In this document: piece by piece, positions 1 to 10,978 of the stretch
Numbering within the stretch: position 1 is the first letter of the stretch
Layout of the letters: every line of letters begins with the position of its first letter
DNA from: Codonopsis lanceolata
Taxonomy: Eukaryota > Streptophyta > Magnoliopsida > Asterales > Campanulaceae
Assembly (NCBI GenBank): GCA_013146195.2
Contig: CM028379.1
Span: forward strand, 110,540,168-110,604,167
Length of the DNA: 64,000 nt
Reading direction: 5' to 3'
Position numbers and translations under genes: made by a program
Notes under the pieces: generated by a model
What the model was told of the DNA's origin: nothing
Database searches by the model: none
Seen by the model: only the letters and a program-made list of their open reading frames with translations

Positions 1-1165
1 GCTCTAATAAGATCCCCTTTTATAATGTCCCAACAACCACGATAAAACCAACCAGTGAAACCATCATTACTAGGCGCACTATCCGGATTCATGGCCTTGA
101 TCGCATCCCAAATCTCCTCTTCCGACGGAATTCTGTTGAGAAACGCATTATCCTCTAGCTGAATACCATTATCAACATGATCAAACAAATCTTCATGAAG
201 CACATGCGAGGACTGAGAGAGCAGGTTATTAAAATAAGACACAGCTTGAGAACCTAGAGTATCCCCATCATCACACCAAGAGCCATCCTCATTTCTAATC
301 TTGATCTCATTATTTTGCAGACGATCTTTTATACAAGCATGGAAGAAAGCTGTATTTCGATCACCCTCACGAAGCCAATTTTGCTTAGCTTTTTGCTTTA
401 ATAAATCTGCTTCCCATTTAATACATTGCGCAAGAGATTGTTTTACCAACACTAAATCTTTCTCCACCGAAGCCAGCCCGCTTTGTTGCAGAGAAAACTC
501 AAGGCGTAAGATATCATCCTGATGTTTGGAAATCATTCTGTGAACATTACCGAAAACGGACCAGTTCCAGTTCTTAAGTTCCTTGCGCATATAATGTAAT
601 TTCCTATGCCACACTTCCATAGCAGTACCACCAACAGATCGACTCCACTGATGTTCGACAAAATGTAAAAACTCCGGATGATCCAACCACATCCTATGAA
701 ATCTAAACGTACCTTTAACCTTCTGAAAATCCGAGAAACATAAGAGCAAAGGGGCGTGATCAGAATTGGTTCGGGTTAAATGATTAACTTTAATAGCCGG
801 CATATTCGCTTTGTAGGCACCATTTACGAACACTCGATCCAATCTCTGCCAAATCCGGGTACCATCATGATGGTCATTACACCAAGTGAAAATACTTCCA
901 TCGAAACCCACATCTTCTAAACCTGCTGCATGGCTAAATTCCGCAAAATCCGCCATACTGTACAAATCCCAGCCTTGTCCTCCTAGTTTCTCCGAAGTAT
1001 GCATGATAGTATTAAAGTCCCCGCCCACTATCCAAGGATCGCTATAATGAGCCGCAATATCCAACAGATCCGTCGACAGATTCTGTCTACCCCCTCTAGT
1101 GCAAAGAGCATACACAAAAGAAACCGTAATAATGCATCTTTTATTTTGCATGGTAAGCGTAATAA
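1..1165 (-). CDS. LINE (L1-type) ORF2 fragment: endonuclease end to start of reverse transcriptase
   Basis: Non-LTR retrotransposon ORF2, whose product nicks target DNA and reverse-transcribes the element RNA. Read leftwards, the visible frame carries FVYALCTRGGRQNL and PWIVGGDFNTIM (apurinic-type endonuclease), then FTWCNDHHDGTRIWQRLDRVFVN and TRTNSDHAPLLL (catalytic SDH region), the linker motif QNWLREGDRNTAFFH, and the RT entry motif AIKAMNPDSAPSNDGFTGWF near position 50. I saw no stop in the parts I translated, and the frame is still open at position 1. Everything upstream of ~1165 is missing and is replaced by AT-rich DNA of the Tat-type element, which fits the usual 5' truncation of LINEs. 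The 3' end, poly(A) and target duplication lie outside the window. The frame looks younger than the LTR elements here. Start codon not identifiable. Confidence 0.88.
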
Positions 1166-2298
<1,133 letters not shown>

Positions 2299-2477
2299 AG
2301 AAGTGGGTGGAAGATTGGACACATGGGTGTTCCAATCGCGAAGGATATTGCCCAGTCATCCTTAGAATATCGGTACTTGATTTTATTCCAGATCAAAGGA
2401 GGAAATTCCTTCCTCCTTCCGCCAGATTCTGGGTGCATAGGAGTCTTCCCCTTCCTGGATCGCGATGAAGAAGCCAT
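2299..2477 (-). pseudogene. Exon 1 of antisense plant-mobile-domain gene (first Tat copy), broken
   Basis: Starts MASSSRSRKGKTPMHPES at 2477 and is clearly homologous to exon 1 at 50925-51096 (MASSSRSRKGKAPMHPES...FPPLIWNK). Function unknown; in the other copy this exon is joined to a plant mobile domain (PMD). Two defects: a frameshift after the DDWA segment relative to the other copy, and the splice donor, GTAAGT in the other copy (51097), is GGAAGT here (2298-2293). The remaining exons are absent. It lies on the strand opposite to the retrotransposon, about 1.7 kb before the 3' LTR. Confidence 0.72.
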
Positions 2478-2874
2478 CTGCTAGAGAAAATACTTAAATG
2501 GGCGGAAGAAAAATGAGAAAATGAGCAAAAATGGAGGGAAAATAGAAACAAGCAGCAATGACGTCGGAGGAAATGCAGAAAGAAGGAAAATGAAGAACAA
2601 AGGAGCAGTAGCTCCCTCTCCTGCTCTCCTGTCACTAATAAGGGGTGGAAAAATCCTTTTTCCTCCTCCAAAGTTTGAAGCTGCGACACTTAAGTCCCCA
2701 GTATCCAAAAGTTTGCAAAATGGCCCCAAAGCTTAACGAAGAGTTAACAAAAGTAATTTTGTTAACCAAATTTGACGGCCATCCATCCGAGGGCAAAGGA
2801 AAAGAAGTATTCCCAGCAGATCAGCCGCAAAATAAGCAGAAAAGCCAAGAAATTCAGGCGGCGAAGGTAAGAAT

Positions 2875-3000
2875 TGTGAAAAAAAAAAGAGAAATAAGAA
2901 AGAAAAAAAAAGAAGAAAAAAGAAAGAAAAAAAAAGAAAAAAAGAAAAAAGAAAAGAAAGAAAGAGAAAAAGAAAAAAAAAGGAGGATCAAAAGAGAATA
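2875..3000. repeat. Polypurine (A/G) low-complexity tract
   Basis: Almost pure A and G on the plus strand, continuing less strictly to ~3100. The inverted copy has a matching T/C tract at 50445-50535, so the tract belongs to the element's leader between its 3' LTR and the antisense gene. Open frames here on either strand are composition artefacts. Confidence 0.9.
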
Positions 3001-3179
3001 AACAAATAATAAGCGTGCAAATAAAGAGAAATGGCAAGCATGCGGAAAAATAAAGAAGGAAAAAAAAGAAAGAGAATAAAGAAAAGAAAAAAAATCGGGA
3101 GAGGGAAAATGCATGCAGAAGAAGAGAAAAAGAAAAATGTATAAGTGCATGCAACAAAAGAAAATGCGGTGGCAAAAAG

Positions 3180-3450
3180 AAGAAATTTTCGGCTGAAGCT
3201 AGAAAATGTAGCAAAAAGAAAAACCAGCAGCAAGAAGAAAAGAAAAGAGAATTTCAGCTGGAACCAAAAGATGCAGCAGCAAGGAAAGAAATTTTCTGAC
3301 CAAGGTTAGAAAGAGCAGCAAAAGAACAAATGCAGCAGCATCAAGAAAAATTTTCTAGCTAAAGCGAAATATATAGCGGAAAAAGGGAAAGGATTTTCCA
3401 GCAAAGGCTGGAACTGCAACAAAAGAAAAATCCCCAGCAGGTGCAGCAAG
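3180..3450. repeat. Degenerate ~50-bp tandem repeat rich in GCAGCAA
   Basis: About five imperfect units, each with a core like ATTTTC-(A)GC-N2-AAGCT-N-GAAA followed by one or more AGCAGCAA blocks (starts near 3184, 3249, 3289, 3349, 3392); AGCAGCAA-type sequence trails on to ~3530. The inverted Tat copy has no equivalent between its LTR and its purine tract, so the array is private to this copy. No coding or regulatory role is visible. Confidence 0.6.
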
Positions 3451-3639
3451 AGCAGCAAAAAAGCAACATGAAATAGCAAGAGCAACAAGAGTAGCAAAGA
3501 GCGGCATAAAGCAGCAGCGGCAGCAATTTGCCGCAAGGGCACGACAAGAGTAAGAAAAGGAAGGTATTTTCTGTTTCTGTGCATTTGTTTGATGTTTGGA
3601 AGACTTTCCTAACGGGGCAGGCAACCCCGGGGTAAGGGA

Positions 3640-3960
3640 AAGGCTTTGTCCTCCAACGAAGGCTTCGTTCCTGAGGAGACATTGAATTCCAGATATCAGT
3701 AGTTGTGTTTGAAAACTTTCTTTTAAAGGGCAGGCAATGCACCGCAGCATTTGATCCCCGGTAGAGTGAACTATGTTTTGGTCTGATTCCTTGTATAAGA
3801 TACGTAGGCAGCCTATTTCGGTATGCACGACCGTTGCACAAGTGATTGTTTAGGTTTTGGCCTGAACTACGTTTTGGTCTGAGTTCCTTTATTAAGGGAT
3901 ACGTAGGCAGCCTACACTAGTAGGTCCGACCATTAGAGCTTTTCATTGCATATCTGCTTA
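3640..3960 (+). other. Conserved pre-LTR region with duplicated TACGTAGGCAGCCT motif
   Basis: Two half-repeats share ...TTTTGGTCTGA-TTCCTT-TA-TAAG-ATACGTAGGCAGCCTA, centred at 3770-3815 and 3870-3915. The inverted copy holds one such motif at 49753-49768. Similar ATACGTAGGCAGCCT blocks are typical of the untranslated 3' region of Tat/Ogre-like elements. No ORF of interest lies here. Confidence 0.6.
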
Positions 3961-4167
3961 AAAACTACGATAACCTGCTATAACCGACTAAATATGTCTA
4001 GGCTATGGAGTTTGGTTAGCATTATAAACTATTGCATTATAACTGTTACCTGTTGCATTCCTCTCCTATTTTAAATTGAACGAAATTGGAGAGTCTATTG
4101 TTTATCAACAATGTTCGTCTACTCAGTAAGCCTCGGGTTACCCGTAGACTCCATCGTTGAGGGGTTC

Positions 4168-5409
4168 TGTAGACACCCCAATTTTGTACCCCTGATATGT
4201 GACTCTGGCATGTGATATCAAGAATTGTTTAAACTTAACAAATGTCAAGTTACAGGAGTTAAAAATGCAAAAGGCAAAGCAGGATGCACGAAACAGTAAA
4301 ATGCGAGGGATAAAAGTGCAAATTTTGGAAGTTGAATAGTAGCTTGGCGCGGCCAAAAGAGGCATCTGGCGCCGCGCCAAGAAGGCCTTGGATCCGCGCC
4401 CAAGGTGCTACAGGACCTCTCCCAGTTAACACATTGTGCAAGATCGGAAGCACGTTGTACAAAGGATTTAAACGCACAAAGAGAAATTATTATCCCTGAT
4501 GTGTCCTCTCCTCCATCTATAAATAGAGGCATTGGGGGCTCACTTCAGAAGCCCGGAAAAGAGAGCTAGAGAAACGCCGATAAAATTTCTCTCCGTCGTC
4601 CTAACACTGAGAAAGTAGTGAGTGAAGTGAGATAGGGAGTGGTCAGCCTATAAAGCCTTGAAACCCCGGCAAAACTCCGCCAAACCAAAAACCAACCGGT
4701 TAAAGTGATTCCTAGCCTTTTAGTTAGGTATCCACCCTATTTCCCCGATCCAAAAACCATAAAGTAAGTCGTTACTCTGCCCGAGTAAATAGGCTGAAAT
4801 CACCAAAAATAAGCCATTATTCCGCTCAACTAAATAGGCCAAAACCACTAAAACTAAGTCGTCATTTTGCCCGAGTGAGTGAGCCAAAACTACCCAAAAT
4901 AAGTCGTCACTCTGCCCAAATCACAGCAGCAGCAGCAGTATAAAAGTCTCCCTCTCCCGAGAAGGACAAAGCGAGCACACTTCGCTCTAAAAGGTAATAA
5001 CCTTTAAGGGCGTTATTTTTATAAAAGTTGTTCTTTAAATCCGGCCCAATGTAGAAAATATAAGCCGTTGTGCTGCCCGGATTTAGTTAGAAAATACTAT
5101 GTAAAAGAGCCATTATAATGGCCAAATATTTTTAAATATATCCGTAATTATTATAAGGAAACGACTGCAAGTCCGTAAATAATGTAGTCGCGGATGTATT
5201 TGCTTTTTAATTCCTGCCTTTAAATACTTTGTTTATTTGCTAAATAAATATAACAAAATGCATACTTTAGCCAAAAACCGCTTTTGAGACCGAAAGGGCG
5301 AGCTGGGTGCCTAGCACCTTCCCAACTTGTAACTTAGCCTCCGAACCCGTTTTATAATCTCTGGTTTTTCTTGCTTTGGTTTTACTTTATTTTTGCCTTA
5401 AAATAAAGA
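4168..5409 (+). mobile_element. LTR of Tat-type element (~1.24 kb)
   Basis: Begins TGTAGACACCCC directly after the pre-LTR sequence and contains a promoter (palindrome 4343-4381, TATAAATA 4518-4525). It ends after the block GAGCTGGGTGCCTAGCACC...AACTTAGCCTCCGAACCCG and AAAATAAAG near 5409. Inside are repeated AAGTCGTCA/TTACTCTGCCCGAGT-like segments (4765-4920). The right boundary is inferred from the primer-site-like TGGCGA that follows. The inverted relative at 49024-49499 is shorter and is cut just after its TATA region. Confidence 0.75.
4343..4525 (+). promoter_or_regulatory. LTR promoter: GC palindrome plus TATA box
   Basis: CTTGGCGCGGC (4343-4353) and its exact inverse GCCGCGCCAAG (4371-4381) flank a 17-base spacer, forming a potential hairpin. 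TATAAATA at 4518-4525 follows about 140 bases downstream, then CTCACTTCAGAAGCCC as a likely start region. The TTGGCGCG core resembles an E2F-type site, but binding is untested. The same arrangement is found in the inverted LTR and in front of the DUF7745-like gene. Confidence 0.6.
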
Positions 5410-5444
5410 TGGCGAATCTATAAAACATTTTGGATCCAGTGGGG
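5410..5444 (+). other. Possible primer-binding-site remnant
   Basis: TGGCGAATC (5410-5418) then, after 18 bases, CAGTGGGG (5437-5444). Tat/Ogre LTRs are usually followed by TGGCGACTC...CTGGGGA; here the two halves look split by a short insertion. If real, this LTR has 3' internal sequence on its left and 5' internal sequence on its right. Confidence 0.35.
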
Positions 5445-5446
5445 CA

Positions 5447-5900
5447 TCGCAACACTCCTTTCTTGGACTTTTCCGTTTTCCCCTAAAAAATGAAGAATGG
5501 GAATGGAAGGGTGATGCATTCCTATATCCTGGTATCCCCTAAACAAGGGATAACTTCATATAGGAAACCCAAAGCACCCATAGTGATCCGAAATAGGCCA
5601 TAAGACTATTTTCATAAAATCCATAGTGGGGCCTCGCAACATCCTTTTTTGCACTTTTCCGTTTTCCCCTAAAAAGGGGAGAATGGGAATGAAAGGGTGA
5701 TGTATTCTCATATCCTGGTATCCCCTAAACAAGGGATAACTTGATACGGGAAACCCAAAGGTCCCATATTGGATCAAAAATCCACTAAAGTCAACCGAGG
5801 CGCATTCCAACGCGCTATTTTAGATAGCACTCCTCTCACACTTTTAATTTCATTTTCCCCTAAACAAGGGAGGATGGAATGAGAGCAGTGGTGTCCCGCA
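5447..5900 (+). repeat. Tandem repeat, ~187-194 bp unit, 2.5 copies
   Basis: Units begin at about 5447, 5634 and 5828, each with TCGCAACA-N-CCTTT, ACTTTTCCGTTTTCCCCTAAA, GAATGGGAATG-AAGGGTGATG and CTGGTATCCCCTAAACAAGG; the third is diverged and partial. Position directly after an LTR and primer-site-like sequence suggests the 5' untranslated part of a Tat-type element. The array ends near 5960 at the junction with the copia element. Confidence 0.75.
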
Positions 5901-5974
5901 TCCGCACGTACACGCACCCCTATCCAAGGGCACGCGAGGCGTGGGCGCATGCCGGGCGACCCACACATTGCATG

Positions 5975-6609
5975 TTCTTCTGTCACAGAGAAAAGTGAAC
6001 CCTCCGAGGTCGCTTATGATACTTCCTTTTCAAAACAGACTTTCAAAAACAAGGGTAAACATGGACTTGGTTATGCAAGTGTACCATACATTTACCCCAA
6101 GGCTCAAAAAGGGAAAGCCAAAGAAACTACTTCTAATGAGAAGCGTGTTAAAGGAAAGGTAGAGAAATCAAAGTTTGCCGACAGCAACTCTGCTGGCAGT
6201 AGACCTATAAAATCTTAGCTGGTACCTGTCAAGTTCGTCTATGAAATGGCTAAGGCTCCTAAGTTAGTTGACAATAAACTTCAAGGAATTCTGCCTGATC
6301 CTCCTAAAAAGGTTAACAACAAACCAGCCAAGGCTAAGTCTGCTGGTAACAAATCAAGGAAGGTTCAAAAGAATCCAATTAAGTCTACTATCAACAAGCT
6401 AGCTGAACCCAAGACTACTGTTGAGAACAAGGAAAGTCACAAGCACTCTACAGCTAAAGCTAATCATAGTCCTCCATGGAACTTTCATTTATGTCATTCT
6501 TGCAACTGTTTAGGCCATCTGGCCCCAGAATGCCTGCTAAGGTTCACACCAAAATCTGAGAGACCTAGTTCTCTCAAAGTTAGGCAGGTATGGGTCCCAA
6601 AAGGGTGCT
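5975..6609 (+). pseudogene. Copia Gag, C-terminal part with zinc knuckle
   Basis: Nucleocapsid end of Gag, which binds the element RNA. Visible: KNKGKHGLGY near 6045, a lysine-rich linker, and CHSCNCLGHLAPEC (6495-6535), a CX2CX4HX4C knuckle, then RQVWVPKGC and a stop. A TAG at 6216-6218 interrupts the frame before LVPVKFVYEMAKAP. The capsid region is absent, cut at the junction with the tandem repeats near 5975. It cannot make a functional Gag. Confidence 0.8.
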
Positions 6610-6673
6610 AATCCTCAGGACCCAAAAGAAAATAAAGGGGACCTTGTTTCTTTTGAATTTTACAGGTCTACTT

Positions 6674-7367
6674 CATGGCTATGGATTCAGATGAAAAGGA
6701 CATCCTGTACCTCGCTAGTGGCTGTTCAAGGCACATGACAGGGAACAGAAGTCTACTATCAGATATAGCTTAAGCTAAAGGTCCTATAGTGATTTTCGGC
6801 GACAATGCAAGAGGGAAAAAAATTGGGTATGGCTCAATCACTAGAGGAAGTCTCTCCATCAACAAAGTTTCTCTAGTGAATGGCTTAAAGCATAATCTAC
6901 TGAGCATATCTCAATTCTGCGACAAAGGACTCATCTGCCAATTTTCCTCCAACCAATGTCTCATCAAAGATCGTGCATCCAGTTCAACATTACTAACCGG
7001 AAATAGACAAGGAAACGTCTATGTCGTGGACTTAAGCCTTCTAGGGAGATCCTCCAGCCTTTGCCTAGTTGCTAACAACATTCGCGTCAACAGTTGGCTT
7101 TGGCACAAGCGTCTTAGTCACCTCAACTTCAAGTACCTTTCCAAGCTCTCCAAAGATGGGCTTGTCAAAGGTCTACCTACGGTGTCTGCCGACCACGACA
7201 GAAGTTGCAAGGCTTGCCAGTTAGGAAAACTCTCCAAGTATTCCTTCAAGAGCAAGTCAGTCATGTCAACTTCCAAACCTCTTCAACTTCTGCACATGGA
7301 TCTCTTTGGACCAATCACTACAGTCAGTATCTCTGGAGACAAGTATACACTTGTAGTAGTTGATGAC
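6674..7367 (+). pseudogene. Copia protease, pre-integrase and start of integrase
   Basis: Motifs in order: YLASGCSRHMTGN (protease active site, normally LDSGCSRHMTG: the catalytic Asp codon is now GCT, Ala), a stop in DIA*AKG, then IVIFGDNARGKKIGYGS, NLLSISQFCDKG, WLWHKRLSHLNF and CKACQLGK (integrase HHCC zinc site), and HMDLFGPITT (first catalytic Asp). The frame runs to VVVDD at 7367, where the Athila-type element is inserted; integrase resumes at 20262. The missing protease Asp and the stop show the copy was not autonomous. Confidence 0.88.
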
Positions 7368-8667
7368 TGATCGGTGTTTTAATTAATCTTTTTCCTTGCA
7401 AGTGGACAAGACTATTATAGAATAGTATTGGAAGCAAGGGTCGAACCCACAGAGACAAGTGATCACGAACAGTGCAATTTATTGATAGCAAATTATTAAT
7501 CTAAAGGGGGTTTTTATATTTAATTCTACTCTAAACTACTATTTATAGATGTTTAACTAATTAGACAGTAATAACAGATATGAAGATCTTATGGTGGGTG
7601 GCAATCTAGGATTCTGGGTTTCACTTGTATCTCTTTTATGTTCAATTCATAATAATGTCATTCAATGTCTTGGGTTCGTTCACTAAAAATAGATATAGTC
7701 TGTTGAACAATTGGTTCAGCCTCCATCCCCGCAAAATTCATCCATTCTATATCCTAAGCACAGGAACTATCAATCTAGCTGTCACCTAGATTTATGATCT
7801 ATCTGTCACCTAGATCATGTAAGAACCTGATCCTAACTTATCACTCTCGTGCATCGATAGGTCCAATTTATTGTGTTGGTGAGCGATTAATGCGACATAT
7901 GCACTTGGTCATGCGGTTATCCGCACCTCTAAGCCTTTATTACTTGCGATTACATTCATTTGTTCAAAGTGAAATAATAGAGGGATTGATAAACAACACA
8001 ATCAACAAGCATTGAATGAACATAAATAAGAATCAAAACATAAATTTGATACAAGTTACATCCCACCTCCTAGATTATGGATGAATTAGTTCATCATAGA
8101 CAATGAACAGCACATGGAGATGATTGGATACATGATTCGATCTTCAATACTTGAAATTACAAAACCTAACTATGTTATACAATCTAAAAACTACCTAAAA
8201 TCTATTAAAGAGAGCTTCCAGCCGTCCTCCTCTTTCTGGCTCGGCACCTGACTTCTATATATACTCGGGAGTTGTAATTCAATCGAATGACCGTGTGAAA
8301 ATCCGAAATAATCGCATTCTGACTACCTTGCGGCAGGTCTTTGGGTACTGCTGCGTCATGAGGTCTCCGATATGTTCGGCCTTTGGAATTCTTTGCTTGA
8401 CTTTTGTGACCCTACCCTACCTTGCGGTCGCAAGGTGCGAGGCACCTTGCGTCGCAAGGTCTCAGTCTTTTGCTTTTTCTTCATTTTTCCTTTTTGCCCT
8501 TCTTGAAATTTGCACTTAAAACCACGGAGTTTCGCATATTTTCACAAATAATAACCAAAAACTTACAAAACTCACCGAAAACATATATTAGTAGCCAAAA
8601 GCCTCATGAAATAGCATAATTTAAGTCATAGAAGTATATAAAATCGACGTATAAAATATATCGATCA
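7368..8667 (-). mobile_element. 3' LTR of Athila-type element 1 (1300 bp)
   Basis: Sense start TGATCGATATATTTT at 8667, end AACACCGATCA at 7368. It matches the 5' LTR nearly throughout. Differences seen: loss of part of the first palindrome pair (8325-8370), the short variant GAGCGATTAATGCGACA against GAGCCAGTGTACGACA, and scattered single bases. TATA box TATATATAG at 8263-8255. Confidence 0.95.
8325..8460 (-). repeat. Palindrome array in Athila 1 3' LTR, partly deleted
   Basis: Complete units at 8419-8436 and 8444-8460 (17 bp); the other pair is reduced to ACCTTGCGGCAGGT (8325-8338) and a remnant to ~8365. The loss removes the dyad centres, as expected for deletions at hairpins or for assembly errors at them. 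Confidence 0.8.
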
Positions 8668-8683
8668 AATACCCCCAAACTTA
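8668..8683 (-). other. Polypurine tract before 3' LTR (Athila 1)
   Basis: Sense AAGTTTGGGGGTATT directly before the LTR start. It should prime plus-strand DNA synthesis. Near-copies of the motif occur three more times in the 3' third of the element. Confidence 0.8.
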
Positions 8684-10584
8684 AACTTTGCTCGTCCACG
8701 AATAAACAAAAATACTTATAAATACAAAAGCATATAAATAACAAAAATTAAAATCTTTTTGGAGGGTGACACTATTTACACTCCTCTATAAACCCACAAA
8801 CTCAAGAAGACTCTTTCGAGTGACTCGACTAAGCAGATAAATACAAAAACTGATAAATACAAAAACAATTAAAATTTAACTACGAATAAAACACAAAATC
8901 TTTTTGGCATCATCTCAAGTTATAGGTGTAAGGTATGCAAGTAATCTCAGTTCGATGCTCACCACATATATGCAGGCTTAGTCATGCAAAACCAACCGAT
9001 CTTTTCTTAAAACTGCTACTCTTTCTAATTTCTCTGTGTGTATGTGATTACCAGTCTTAAGGAATATCTTAACTAAAACAGTTTTATTAAGCTAAACACC
9101 ACATTCATATGAAAATCAAAGTTTTAAGAGAAAATCATGCATTAAGAGTTATGAGATCTACCATCCAAACCCGATCAGTTACAGACAGAAAGATCCCTAG
9201 GATTTAAAAGACTTATACATCCATCCCATGCACTTCTATGTATGACATACAATGCTCTCCTATCCCAATTACTTGTAATAGCTAAGATTATACTAACACA
9301 GTGAGCTTTGGAGTGAATAATAATGAATATGAAGTGTGTGATCAATTTCATATTACTCACTTGACAGTTAAAACAACATAAGCATTGGCAAGAAGATCAT
9401 TAGGTCTTTATTAGCTTGTAATGTAAGGCCAAGGTGTTGGGGGATTTGATGGAAAGGGATTGGAATTCAAGGTGAGAGAGTAAGACTACCCTTTATCCCT
9501 CATACTTCCAAGCAAAAGGAAGTTTTCCCTATTTAGGCTAGGACCTGCAAATACTTACAAGTGGAGGGTTGCTTTTTGTTACTTTTCAGTTTTCTTCTTT
9601 CCCCCCCCCCAAACTTGTTTTGGGCAATATATTCTTCTAAAAATATCACATCATTCTTAACAGCAGAATTTTTCTAACTTATTTTTCTCTTGAAAGCTAT
9701 GCTTCCATTTGAATCTTTGTTTGCACTCTTCTTCTTCCGTTTCATTTTTCGTCGATACATAATTTTATTTTATTTTTCGACAACGGAAAGAAGAAGTCTT
9801 CTGAAAAAATAGCCTAACTGAAAAGAATTGGTCCTCCAAAATAAATTTCCCACCCACATCCTACTCTCTCAAAGGGTAGGCTAAAAGTGTATAGGCTTTT
9901 AGGGTTAAGTTAATGTGGGTAATAGAAATGATGGCGAATGGGGGTTTAAATAGTGTGCTTAGCACACTCCATTCTTTTTCATTAGGCTCAACGGGGACAC
10001 TAGAGATATTTTTAGTATAGGTCAGGGAATATTTAGGCTCTAACGATCCAAAGATGGCCTAAGTCATTTCTTAATGCCAAATGCTCATGTAGTATTTAAA
10101 GCAAGTAAGACAACACAAAATATCATATCAACTATGGGAATTGGGGGTTGAATGTTTAGCATCACTGGATTTCACATAAGCATTCGCTAAGACAGATGGT
10201 AGGGACAATTGAGACTAACATGCAGACACGGTTCGAAAGTGTGCTTGAGATATATAAATGAGAAAAATCCAAGGGATCTAACTATCATGCAATTGACCCT
10301 AAGTTACAATTTAATGCAACAATTATGTTCGAATGGCTATGCATCATATTCTTGTGCATATCTAGTTGTAATGAAGTAGGTGTTATAAACTTTATAAAAC
10401 TATTCTAATCAATCCATAATTATAGTGGTGTGAGTGCATGAAGAATTTGGAGAAAAGTAAAAGTTTCGCAAAATTAAGTAAATTCCAGAGGGATCTACAG
10501 ACTAACTATGCGGTTCATTGCATTAACTCCTCATCGATCACGACTAGCACTACCACACCTAAACTCGAGGATGAATATTTTGAA

Positions 10585-10621
<37 letters not shown>

Positions 10622-10978
10622 ATAAATATATATTTTTAAGAAATTTTGAGATGATGACGATGACACAATTGATGATGGGTCCCTCTATAGAGGAACCCAC
10701 AGTATCCAAAATGAGTGTATTACGGTCAAGGCAACACCTCAGAAAATAAGAAAAAATTAAAACAGGAAAATAGGGTGAAGATTTAGATGGTCATCGTATA
10801 AAGAAATTTTTCTTCACCCTAAAAACATAGCCCAACTCCATTCCTCGTTAGGCTAGGGACCTTAAGACTTAAAGTTTTAAATCCCCCAAACTTAATTTCT
10901 ATTTTGTCCTCAAAATAGAGGAACATATGAGAGGATTGATGGGGTAGGACAAATACCAAAAGGAGATAGCGGGTCCAC
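8684..10978 (-). other. Non-coding 3' region of Athila 1
   Basis: No coding signal in 2.3 kb. It holds an (AT)n tract at 10589-10618, extra polypurine-tract-like motifs (10880-10894; 9600-9617), and in sense orientation a stretch matching 37447-38930 of the second copy. Short ORFs here are not shared with the second copy. Confidence 0.8.
10589..10618. repeat. (AT)n microsatellite
   Basis: Fifteen AT units in the Athila 3' non-coding region. The second copy has only TATATTTAAAAAATTTTTAA-like sequence at the same place (~37790), so the tract expanded after the copies diverged. Confidence 0.95.

Noticed and set aside
2762..3233. Overlapping Phe/Leu-rich and Lys-rich open frames
   Set aside because: They come from an A/G low-complexity tract, with no sequence complexity or homology to the matching region of the inverted copy.
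3355..3841. 157-160-codon minus-strand frames
   Set aside because: They cover GCAGCAA-rich repeats and the pre-LTR conserved DNA; the inverted Tat copy has no matching frame.
5900..6000. Search for a 5' LTR or initiator-Met primer site of the SIRE-like element
   Set aside because: Neither is present; Gag sequence begins directly after the ~190-bp repeats, so the 5' end is missing.
8325..8460. Palindrome arrays considered as a CRISPR-like or tandem satellite array
   Set aside because: Units are short, paired and confined to LTRs and the third-ORF leader of one retroelement family; spacers are not unique sequences of constant length.
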